Shown here: positions 1 through 6,646 of the stretch, one piece after another | Layout: every line of letters starts with the position of its first letter | Numbering within the stretch: the first letter of the stretch is position 1 | Origin: Rhodospirillales bacterium | GTDB lineage: Bacteria; Pseudomonadota; Alphaproteobacteria; Reyranellales; Reyranellaceae | NCBI GenBank assembly: GCA_947466085.1 | Contig: CANIEC010000034.1 | Coordinates: 1-34,715, forward strand | Length of the DNA stretch: 34,715 nucleotides | Direction: 5' to 3' | The notes under the pieces: model-generated | The model's input: the letters and a program-made list of their open reading frames with translations, nothing else | Told to the model about the DNA's origin: nothing | The model's database searches: none | Made by a program: the position numbers and the translations under genes

Positions 1-482
1 ACCATCTCGTGGCCGAGCTGTTCGCCAGCAAGGCCGGCCTGAAGATGACCCACGTGCCCTATCGCGGCACGGCGCTGGCGGTCGGCGATCTCGTCAGCGG
101 CCAGTTGAACGTGGTGTTCGGCGACCCGATCAGCGTCCTCCCGCACATCAGGTCCGGCAAGCTGCGCGCTCTGGCCGTCACCAGCCTCGAACGGTCGCCG
201 GTGGCGCCCGAGGTGCCCACGGTCGCGGAGAGCGGCTATCCCGGCTTCGAGGCGCTGGCCTGGCACGGCATCCTGGCGCCGGCCAAAACGCCGCCCGCCG
301 TGATCAAGAAGCTGAACGCCGAGATCGTGAAGGCCCTGGCCGATCCCGCCACCAAGGAGCTGCTGGAGAAGCAGGCCATGCAGACGGTCGGCAACACGCC
401 GGAAGCGTTTGCCGCCTTCATCCAGAAGGATATCGCGACCTGGAAGGCGGTCGCGGCGGCCGCCAACGTCACCGTCGAGTAG
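1..482 (+). CDS. Bug-family (TTT) solute-binding protein, C-terminal part
   Basis: This is the 3' part of a periplasmic substrate-binding protein of the tripartite tricarboxylate transporter (TctC/Bug) family; the start lies left of the window and the reading frame is already open at base 3. The visible ~159 residues carry family signatures: a HVPYRGT segment, a VGDLVSGQLNVVFGD segment, LPHIRSGKLRALAVTS, then PTVAESGYPGFEA and the closing lobe ending in a TWKAV helix. The two other Bug proteins in this window share the same blocks. These proteins bind small organic acids or amides in the periplasm; the ligand cannot be read here. The stop overlaps the convergent MmgE/PrpD gene by 14 bases. 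No TctA or TctB permease gene is visible. The GTG at base 9 is only an internal codon, not a start. Confidence 0.93.
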   Translation, partial: HLVAELFASKAGLKMTHVPYRGTALAVGDLVSGQLNVVFGDPISVLPHIRSGKLRALAVTSLERSPVAPEVPTVAESGYPGFEALAWHGILAPAKTPPAVIKKLNAEIVKALADPATKELLEKQAMQTVGNTPEAFAAFIQKDIATWKAVAAAANVTVE

Positions 483-1818
483 GCACCGCCAGCGCCAGAA
501 GCGCCGAAACGTCCTCGCTGCGGTCGAGCGCCCAGACGGCATCGATCAGCGGCTGGATGTCGTGGTTCGGCTCCCAGCGCCTTGCCTCGTCGCGCAGCTT
601 CGCTTCGATCTCGGCATCCTTCAGCGGGTTCGACGAGCTGCCGCGCGCCGCCTGGGTCGACAGCGCGTGCTTCTTCCCGTCGATGGTCCAGATATCCATT
701 TCGGCGGCGATGGTCGAGAGGCGCTCGTCGCTCGTGCATTCGAACTTGCCGCGTAAGGCCTTGATGGCGGGATCGGCGACGCAGGCATCGGTCAACTGGT
801 CGAGACCGGCCTTGCCGAGCACCAGTGCCGCCGCCACGCAATGCTGCAGGCTGACCTGGGCCTCGCGGCCGGTCGCGATGTCGGCCCGGTCGGTGCGCTG
901 CAGCAGCAGCGGATTGCCGCGCACGGCGATCCGCTCGACCGCCACGTCCGGATGGGCGCGGCGCCAGTCGAGCGCGAGGTCGAGCAGGGGATGGATCACG
1001 AAGCCCGCGGCATAGGGCTTGATCGAGTTGTGATTGACCTGCCAGTCCTTGCCCAGACCGCCGAGCAGGGCCGTCCAGTTCGGCGGTTCGCCCATGGCGG
1101 CGAGGAAGCCCTGCGCGCCCGCGATCGGCTCGGGCGGGCCGGCAAAGCCCTTCTCCGCCAGCAGGGCCGAGAACAGCCCGTTGCGCGCGGCGTTGCCGAC
1201 GCTGACGCTCTTGGCGGGCCAGCCCAAGCACTCGCAGAGTCCGGCGGACTGGGTCGAGGCACTGCCCAGCGCCCAGACGGTGCGCTCGACGTCGAGGCCC
1301 AGCAGCTTGGCCGCGCCGGCCGTCGAGCCGAACACGCCGCAGGTCGAGGTGATGTGCCAGCCCTTGGGATAGTGGCCGGGCGAGACCGCGCCGCCGACCC
1401 GGCATTCGATCTCGAAGCCGAGTGCGAAGGCGAGGAGCAGGTCTGGGCCGGTCACGTGGCGGATCTCGGACAGGGCCAGCAGCGCTGGCGCCAGCGGCGA
1501 GGTCGGGTGAACGACGGTCGGAAGATGCGTGTCGCAATAGTCGAAGACGTTGGCGCCTGCCGCGTTCAGGAAGGCGGCGGTCAGCGGATCGATGCGCTCG
1601 GGCCGACCGACGATGGTGGCCTGCCGGCCGCCCGAGAATTCGCCCAGCGTCCGCAGCGCCAGTTCGACCGGCTGCGTGCGGCATCCCGCGATCGCCACGG
1701 CGAAGAAGTTCAGCAGGGCGCGCTTGGCCTCGTGGCGCGCCTTCTCGGGGAGGTCGTCCCACTTCGTGTCGACGATGAAACGGGCCAGTTCCGGGGTGAC
1801 GCCTTGTCTGGGCAGCAT
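469..1818 (-). CDS. MmgE/PrpD family protein
   Basis: A 449-residue protein of the MmgE/PrpD fold, which includes 2-methylcitrate dehydratase and cis-aconitate decarboxylase. Recognisable blocks are an N-terminal helical region with ARHEAKRALLNFFAVAIAG, the NVFDYCDTH segment with TVVHPTSPLAPALLAL, GYHYPKGWH-like residues (GHYPKGWHITSTCG, where a substrate-binding His lies in this family) and a VNHNSIKPYAAGF segment. The length is normal. I start at the ATG at 1818, preceded by a GAGAG purine stretch, rather than the longer frame to 1887 that would run into the neighbouring gene. It is last in a minus-strand run after an SDR and a small membrane protein, with 28 bases to the latter. Many members next to Bug proteins act on unidentified carboxylic acids, so no specific substrate is assigned. 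Family call firm, reaction unknown. Confidence 0.9.
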   Translation of the reverse strand: MLPRQGVTPELARFIVDTKWDDLPEKARHEAKRALLNFFAVAIAGCRTQPVELALRTLGEFSGGRQATIVGRPERIDPLTAAFLNAAGANVFDYCDTHLPTVVHPTSPLAPALLALSEIRHVTGPDLLLAFALGFEIECRVGGAVSPGHYPKGWHITSTCGVFGSTAGAAKLLGLDVERTVWALGSASTQSAGLCECLGWPAKSVSVGNAARNGLFSALLAEKGFAGPPEPIAGAQGFLAAMGEPPNWTALLGGLGKDWQVNHNSIKPYAAGFVIHPLLDLALDWRRAHPDVAVERIAVRGNPLLLQRTDRADIATGREAQVSLQHCVAAALVLGKAGLDQLTDACVADPAIKALRGKFECTSDERLSTIAAEMDIWTIDGKKHALSTQAARGSSSNPLKDAEIEAKLRDEARRWEPNHDIQPLIDAVWALDRSEDVSALLALAVPTRR

Positions 1819-1846
1819 GGTTACTCTCTCGATGAGGGAAGCCTGT

Positions 1847-2335
1847 CTATTCGCGGACGGCCGGGCCTTCGAGCCGGAGCGGCGCATCGGCGGAGGGCTT
1901 GATGCCTTCGTCGAGCCGCAGGCAGCCGGCGTTGAGTCCGTCCCCGGGCTTCCGGTCGACCGGGGCGATGAACAGGGCGGTGACCTTGAGGTCGCCCACG
2001 GCGAGGCGCGCTTCGCTCAGCCAACGGGTGGCGCGGATCGAGGCGCCGCCCTTGTCGAGCGGCACCCAGCCGCAGAGGACGGTGCGCTCGCCCGACGGGT
2101 CGATGCGAACATGCGCCGTGTCGTTGCCCTTGAAGCTGCCGGCGGCGCTGGTCACCTGCCACTCGAAGGGAACGGCGCGGTAGAGCCTGGCGTCATTGGT
2201 CGAGACATCGATGGTGCCGACATAGTCGGCCTTCGCCAGCGACGGGTCTCGCAGCCAGCCCTGCGAGGCCGCGATGCCGTACAGCACCAGCGCGGCCGCC
2301 AGCAGGAGCATCGCCCAGCGCGGAATGCCGGTCAT
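1847..2335 (-). CDS. Small membrane-anchored or secreted protein, unknown function
   Basis: I do not recognise this 162-residue protein. It begins with a short positively charged stretch and one hydrophobic segment (about residues 7-25), so it is probably a signal anchor with the rest in the periplasm. The remaining ~135 residues are beta-rich in appearance, with many V, T and R residues, and contain exactly two cysteines (C88 and C138), which could form a disulphide in the periplasm. There is no obvious lipobox or catalytic motif. It lies 16 bases after the SDR stop and 28 bases before MmgE/PrpD on the same strand, so it is probably co-transcribed. The reading frame is continuous with the GC-rich codon use of its neighbours, which supports it being real. 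A DUF-type conserved hypothetical is likely. Confidence 0.75.
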   Translation of the reverse strand: MTGIPRWAMLLLAAALVLYGIAASQGWLRDPSLAKADYVGTIDVSTNDARLYRAVPFEWQVTSAAGSFKGNDTAHVRIDPSGERTVLCGWVPLDKGGASIRATRWLSEARLAVGDLKVTALFIAPVDRKPGDGLNAGCLRLDEGIKPSADAPLRLEGPAVRE

Positions 2336-2351
2336 GGTCTCGCCCGTCCGA

Positions 2352-3116
2352 TCAGGCGAGGATGGTGGTCAGACCGCCGTCGACTACCAGCGTATGACCG
2401 GTGATGTAGCTGCCGGCGTCAGAGGCCAGCAGCAGCAGGGCGCCGCGCAGATCCTCGGGCTTGCCCCAACGCTTGGCCGCGGTGCGGCGCTCGAGCATGC
2501 CGCTGAAGTCCTTGTTCTGCTGCAGGGGCACGTTGAGTTCGGTCCGGATGTAGCCGGGCGCGATCGCGTTGGCGGTCACGTGCGGCCCGAACTCGGCCGC
2601 CAGGTTCTTGGTGAGGCCGACGAGCCCATGCTTGGCCGAGACGTAGCCCGCGACCGAGGCCCGGCCGAGCACCGCCATCACCGACGAGATGTTGACGATC
2701 CGCCCATATTTGCGCGCCAGCATGTGGCGGCCGACCTCGCGGGCGACGATGAACTGCGAGACCAGGTCGGTCTCGATCACCTTGCGAAAATCAGCCGTCG
2801 CCGTGTCGACGATGTCCTGGCGATGGACGATCCCGGCATTGTTCACCAGCACGTCGATGCGGCGGTGCTTGGCCACGATGGCCGCGACCTTGGCCACGAC
2901 ATCGGCCTCGTCGGTCACGTCCAACGGGACCACGTGCGCCTTGCCGCCCTTGCGGTCGATGGCGCGGGCCGTCGCGTCGAGCTCTTTCACTGTGCGGCCG
3001 GCGCAGAGCACTGTGGCGCCGGCCTCTGCCAGGGCCAGCGCCATGTCGCGGCCGAGGCCGCGCGATGCGCCGGTCACCAGCGCCACGCGATTCTTCATCG
3101 AAAACAGATCGGCCAT
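2352..3116 (-). CDS. SDR family oxidoreductase (gluconate 5-dehydrogenase-like)
   Basis: A 254-residue classical short-chain dehydrogenase/reductase, an NAD(P)-dependent cytosolic enzyme acting on an alcohol or keto group. It shows the TGASRGLG cofactor loop near residue 13, NNAG around residue 90, the catalytic ISS...YVSAK pair, and a C-terminal ITGHTLVVDGG block. The pattern is nearest to gluconate 5-dehydrogenase and 3-oxoacyl-ACP reductase-like members, but the substrate is not predictable. I start at the ATG at 3116 (MADLF); the open frame extends to 3302 but would cross the divergent gene, and a GGCGGG stretch precedes 3116. It heads the minus-strand run with the membrane protein and MmgE/PrpD. 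An 82-base gap separates it from the divergent second SDR. Confidence 0.92.
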   Translation of the reverse strand: MADLFSMKNRVALVTGASRGLGRDMALALAEAGATVLCAGRTVKELDATARAIDRKGGKAHVVPLDVTDEADVVAKVAAIVAKHRRIDVLVNNAGIVHRQDIVDTATADFRKVIETDLVSQFIVAREVGRHMLARKYGRIVNISSVMAVLGRASVAGYVSAKHGLVGLTKNLAAEFGPHVTANAIAPGYIRTELNVPLQQNKDFSGMLERRTAAKRWGKPEDLRGALLLLASDAGSYITGHTLVVDGGLTTILA

Positions 3117-3139
3117 GGTCCCGCCTGACATGCGTTTCT

Positions 3140-3169
3140 TTGCCTTGGGTCCCAATCCTAGCCTATGAA
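3140..3169 (+). promoter_or_regulatory. Possible sigma70-type promoter for the plus-strand SDR
   Basis: TTGCCT at 3140-3145 and TATGAA at 3164-3169 are separated by 18 bases and lie 30 bases upstream of the ATG at 3199, within the 82-base divergent gap. Each hexamer matches four of six consensus positions. This is weak pattern evidence only. Confidence 0.25.
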
Positions 3170-3198
3170 AGGTGCTGCGAGATATCGGGAGAAACGAC

Positions 3199-3999
3199 AT
3201 GGCGAAATCGAACAAAGTGGCGATCGTGACGGGCTCGGCGACCGGACTGGGCGCCTCTTGCGCGCTCGACCTTGCGGAGCGCGGCTGGAACGTCGCGATC
3301 AACTACACCAAAAGCAAGAAAGAGGCGGACGAGACCTACGAGGCGGTGAAGGCCAAGGGCGTCGAGGCGATCCTCGTCCAGGCCGACATGGGCCAGGACG
3401 CCGACTGCAAAAGGCTCGCCGACGAGACGATGAAGCAGTGGGGCCGCATCGACGGCCTGATTAACAACGCCGGCACCACCAAGTTCCAGAACCAGGGCGA
3501 CCTCGACGGCGTCACGCCGGAGGATTTCGATCGTATCCTGCGGGTGAACGTCACCGGCCCCTACATGATGAGCCGCGCCGTCTATCCGATGATGAAGAAG
3601 CAGTGGGAGACCCAGCAGGATCGCGGCTCGATCGTCAATATCTCCTCGATCGCCGGTGTCATGGGCGTCGGAAGTTCGATCCCGTATGCCTGCTCCAAGG
3701 GGGCACTCAACACCCTGACCCTCACGCTCGCGCGCTGGCTGTCGCCAGCGGTGCGGGTCAACACTGTCTGTCCGGGCTTCATCCAGACGCGCTGGCTGCT
3801 GGGCGGCATGGGCGAGGAGAACTACAACAAGATGAAGATGGGGCAGGAGCAGAACACGCCGCTGCGCCAGGCCGGCACGCCCGAACAGATGGCGGAGGCC
3901 GTGATGTTCTTCCTGACCAGCGCCAGCAACATCACCGGCGAGTTCCTGATCGTCGACGCCGGCACCCATCTCGCCAGCCTGCCGATGAAGGCGCGGTAG
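3199..3999 (+). CDS. SDR family oxidoreductase
   Basis: A 266-residue classical SDR. It carries TGSATGLG in the first beta-alpha unit, INNAGT near residue 94, ISSIAG with the catalytic Ser, YACSK supplying Tyr and Lys, and the C-terminal ITGEFLIVDAG block. It is probably an NADP(H)-dependent 3-oxoacyl-ACP reductase-like enzyme with an unknown substrate. The start at 3199 is preceded by GGGAG at a good spacing; the alternative ATG at 3172 adds nine residues lacking a ribosome site. It is divergent from the SDR at 2352-3116, but the two share only the general fold (different loop and active-site sequences), so this does not look like a recent duplication. Its stop is followed closely by a strong hairpin. 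Confidence 0.92.
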   Translation: MAKSNKVAIVTGSATGLGASCALDLAERGWNVAINYTKSKKEADETYEAVKAKGVEAILVQADMGQDADCKRLADETMKQWGRIDGLINNAGTTKFQNQGDLDGVTPEDFDRILRVNVTGPYMMSRAVYPMMKKQWETQQDRGSIVNISSIAGVMGVGSSIPYACSKGALNTLTLTLARWLSPAVRVNTVCPGFIQTRWLLGGMGEENYNKMKMGQEQNTPLRQAGTPEQMAEAVMFFLTSASNITGEFLIVDAGTHLASLPMKAR

Positions 4000-4018
4000 T
4001 CCTCTTCAAGGCGTGATG

Positions 4019-4042
4019 GGGGCGCGGCTTAAGCCACGCCCC
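4019..4042. terminator. Palindromic hairpin between convergent genes
   Basis: An almost perfect 24-base palindrome: 4019-4030 pairs with 4031-4042 with a single C/A mismatch (4025/4036) and TTAA at the tip. It lies in the 48-base gap between the plus-strand SDR and the minus-strand phosphatase. There is no clear U-tract, so it would be a bidirectional, non-canonical terminator or a 3' stabilising stem-loop. Confidence 0.55.
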
Positions 4043-4047
4043 GACAG

Positions 4048-4602
4048 TCAGACGGGAATCTCGTGGCCGCGACCGATGTTGCGGACCACGTCCTTGAGGT
4101 GCGGCTTCACTTCGAGCAGCGCTTTCCGGTAGGCGACCAGACCGCGCAGCATCGCGCCGTCGCGCTTCAGCAGTGCGTCGGCGAACTCGACCATGCGGGT
4201 GTTGGGCCAGCCGTGCTTGCGCAGGTCCAGCAGCTTCAGGAAGGCCTGTTCCTCGTGGCCGGGTGCGTTCTGCGCCATCAGGATGGCGGCGGCGGCGGTC
4301 GAGCGGGAAATGCCGGCGTGGCAATGGACCAGCACATGGCCGTCGGGCCGCGCATGCACGCGTTCGCCGAAGGCCAAGACCTTCTCGATATGGGCCTGCG
4401 TGCAGGCCTCGAAGCCGGGATACTCCGCCACGACGTCGTCGAAGCGGATCAGCTCGTGTTCGATGCCGGTGTAGGTGTCGAGGGCGGGCGGGCGAGGCTC
4501 GTGTGTGTCGATGATCGACAGGACGTGGCTGACGCCGACGGCACAGTGCTGCGGAAGCTCGGGAATACCGCAGATGGTGACCTTGAAGGGAGGGAGTGAC
4601 AT
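4048..4602 (-). CDS. Dual-specificity-type protein tyrosine phosphatase
   Basis: A 184-residue protein with the Cys-based phosphatase signature HCHAGISRS: nucleophile C94 and phosphate-binding R100, followed by the Ser/Thr typical of the CX5R loop. The FDDV segment at about residues 54-57 is well placed to supply the general-acid Asp. It is therefore a cytosolic phosphatase of the dual-specificity/atypical PTP class; the substrate could be a phosphoprotein or a small phosphorylated metabolite. It lies 9 bases after a TauE/SafE permease in the same orientation and is the third gene of a run with an alpha/beta hydrolase. The role in that operon is unclear. Phosphatase-like folds next to sulfur exporters sometimes act as sulfurtransferases, but the intact CX5R loop favours phosphatase activity. 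Confidence 0.85.
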   Translation of the reverse strand: MSLPPFKVTICGIPELPQHCAVGVSHVLSIIDTHEPRPPALDTYTGIEHELIRFDDVVAEYPGFEACTQAHIEKVLAFGERVHARPDGHVLVHCHAGISRSTAAAAILMAQNAPGHEEQAFLKLLDLRKHGWPNTRMVEFADALLKRDGAMLRGLVAYRKALLEVKPHLKDVVRNIGRGHEIPV

Positions 4603-4611
4603 GGCCGGAGC

Positions 4612-5349
4612 CTACAACAAGCCACGCGCCATGTGCAGCCCGAGGGCCAGTAGCCCGACCAGGAAAACCCGGCGGAACATTTCCGGCGACAGGGCATTGC
4701 GCGACTTCTGGCCGAGCCAGACGCCGATCGAGGTCGGCACGATGGCGGCAATCCCGCCGATGACGTTTGTCGTGTCGAAGGCCCCCTGGCGAAAGAGTGC
4801 GAAGGTGAGCGCTCCGATCAGGAAGATGAAGAGGATGCCCAGGGCCTGGACGAGGTCGTCCTTGTCGATGTCCAGCGACTGCATGTAGGGCAGGAACGGT
4901 ACCGCCGCGATGCCCGTGAAGCCGGCGACGCCGCCGCTGGCAATGCCCATCAGCGGGTTCATCCAGCGTTCGGCCGGGCGCGACACGCGGGGACGCCACG
5001 CCAGGAGCACGATGGTCGAATAAACGGCCAGCATGACGCCCAGCCAGGCCGAGGCCTGCGGCGAACCAAGCTTGCCCAGGGTCGCCGCCACCAGGATCAG
5101 CGTGACGGTCGCGGTGAGGGCCAGCGTCCAGAAACGGCGGAACAGGCGCAGCAGGCCGGAGCCGTAGCCGGCCTGCCAGACGTTCGTGGCCAGCGTCGGA
5201 ATGGTCATGATCGCCAGCGCGTCGTCGAGCGGCACGGCCAGGGTCATCAGGCCCACGGCGATCGGCGGCAGGCCGATACCGACCGCTCCCTTGGCGATGC
5301 CGGCGACGATGAAGGCGACGGCGATGACCAGGATCTGCACTTCGGTCAT
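4612..5349 (-). CDS. TauE/SafE family permease
   Basis: A 245-residue integral membrane protein of the TauE/SafE (DUF81) family, whose members export sulfite, sulfoacetate or related small anions. It starts with a hydrophobic helix carrying the family's AGIAKGAVGIGLPPIAVG-type Gly-rich turn, and a second related half begins near GIASGGVAGFTGIAAVPFLPYM, giving the characteristic inverted repeat of about eight helices. The stop of the upstream hydrolase and this ATG share one base (TGATG), so translation is probably coupled. The phosphatase follows 9 bases later. The substrate cannot be read from the sequence. Confidence 0.9.
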   Translation of the reverse strand: MTEVQILVIAVAFIVAGIAKGAVGIGLPPIAVGLMTLAVPLDDALAIMTIPTLATNVWQAGYGSGLLRLFRRFWTLALTATVTLILVAATLGKLGSPQASAWLGVMLAVYSTIVLLAWRPRVSRPAERWMNPLMGIASGGVAGFTGIAAVPFLPYMQSLDIDKDDLVQALGILFIFLIGALTFALFRQGAFDTTNVIGGIAAIVPTSIGVWLGQKSRNALSPEMFRRVFLVGLLALGLHMARGLL

Positions 5350-6317
5350 CAGGTCAGCACGCCCTTCACCAGACGGTCGAACGCCTCCCAGAACAGCGCC
5401 CGGATCTCGTCGGTCTCCATCATGATCTCGTGCCGGGCATGGCCGATCGTGAAGTGCTCGCCGTGCTTGAGGCGGGCCACCAGCGGGGCATGGGACCGGG
5501 AATCGATCAGCCGGTCCTCGCCGGCGGTTATGACGAGGAGCGGAATGTCGATGCGCTCGAGATAGCCGGGGGCCTGGACAGCGGCCATCGACCGGACGGC
5601 CTGCCGGGACCAGCCGAGCGTCGGACCGCCCAGCGTGAGGCGCGGATCGGCCGTGAACCAGTCCTCGGTGAAGCGATAGCGGCGCTCGTCATGGGTCACG
5701 AAGTTCGACGCGAATTCCCGGGCCAGCAGGACGAAGGGGCCGGTCCCGAACAGGTAGCGTTCCTCGACGGCGGGGACCTCGGGCATGATCATCAGGACCG
5801 ACCGCAGCATCGCCTCTCGCCGGAGCGCGGTCATGGGGGCCACGAACAGGGCGGCGGAAAAGGGGCCGGGCCCGTTTTCGGCCATCTCGCGCATCACGAT
5901 GTGGCTGCCCATCGAATGGCAGAGGGCGAGGACGGGGCGAGGCGCTTCGGGGGAAACGACGGCTTCCAGGAACAGCCGGAGGTCGGCCATATAGGTCGCG
6001 AAGGTGTCGATGTGTCCCTTGCCGCGATCCGGCAGCGGCCGGTCCGAGAGGCCCTGGCCACGCCAGTCGAGGGCGGCCACGGCAAACCCGCGCTCGAGCA
6101 GGTCACCCACGACCTCGGTGGCATACTTTTCGATGAATTCGCCCCGCCCGGTCAGGATGACGACGGTGCCGCGAGGGATGCCCAGGGCATTCCACCATGC
6201 GTAACGGAGGCGCGCGCCGTCGCGCTCAAGAAAGCCGAAGCGATCTGCCGCGCGATAGGTTGCGCGAAGAGAGGGAGGGACCGCAGCGGGCGCTGCAGCG
6301 GAGGCCTGATCGGTCAT
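5349..6317 (-). CDS. Alpha/beta hydrolase (lysophospholipase PldB-like)
   Basis: A 322-residue alpha/beta hydrolase with the nucleophile elbow CHSMG (S135 with my start), a GRGEFIEKY oxyanion-side segment and DWRGQGLS, both typical of the lysophospholipase/monoacylglycerol lipase (PldB) group. An ITAGEDRLID block gives the acid and GHARHE gives the catalytic His. It probably cleaves acyl esters of lipids. Start choice is uncertain: ATG 6317 (MTDQAS) begins a low-complexity Ala/Pro leader, while the frame stays open to ATG 6383 and neither has a good Shine-Dalgarno. It is first in the run with TauE/SafE (one-base overlap) and the phosphatase, suggesting joint expression, though no common pathway is evident. 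Confidence 0.88.
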   Translation of the reverse strand: MTDQASAAAPAAVPPSLRATYRAADRFGFLERDGARLRYAWWNALGIPRGTVVILTGRGEFIEKYATEVVGDLLERGFAVAALDWRGQGLSDRPLPDRGKGHIDTFATYMADLRLFLEAVVSPEAPRPVLALCHSMGSHIVMREMAENGPGPFSAALFVAPMTALRREAMLRSVLMIMPEVPAVEERYLFGTGPFVLLAREFASNFVTHDERRYRFTEDWFTADPRLTLGGPTLGWSRQAVRSMAAVQAPGYLERIDIPLLVITAGEDRLIDSRSHAPLVARLKHGEHFTIGHARHEIMMETDEIRALFWEAFDRLVKGVLT

Positions 6318-6646
6318 CGTTTGTGGCGTTTTGACGAAGGACGGGCGACAAGGCCAGCGACAATTGGGCATTTTAGCCATCATCGCTCTGGGTCTCTTTA
6401 CCGTACCGGGAGCCGCAGGCTATAGACCATGGCGTCGCCTTACCGCCTGCGAAGGGTCGCAGACGAGGAAATCGGGCGCAAGGAAACCTCGAAGAGGTCC
6501 GCCGCACTGCGTGGTAGTCGGCTCGCTGGAAGAGTCGATCCGGGCACGGTCCTTGCGTTGACGATTGTCGTCCGCAGGCGACATGCGACCGCGATCCCGA
6601 AGCGAGCGTCAACCACCGGCGGATTTGCCGGAGTGATCGTCCCTCT
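6318..6646. other. Gene-free divergent gap, 329 bases
   Basis: This is the largest gap in the window and must hold the promoters of the hydrolase (minus) and glucan synthase (plus). I see a TTGACG at 6558-6563 resembling a -35 element, but no convincing -10 at the right distance, and a small 5-bp hairpin at 6616-6631 (CCGGC, GGATTT loop, GCCGG) followed by GGAG at 6630-6633 just before the synthase ATG. I see no conserved RNA, repeat or small gene. Confidence 0.4.

Noticed and set aside
3199..3999. Divergent SDR pair as a recent duplication
   Set aside because: The two share only general SDR motifs; their loops and active-site neighbourhoods differ.
6616..6631. Short hairpin before the glucan synthase ATG as a riboswitch
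   Set aside because: Only a 5-bp stem, no conserved riboswitch core; too weak.
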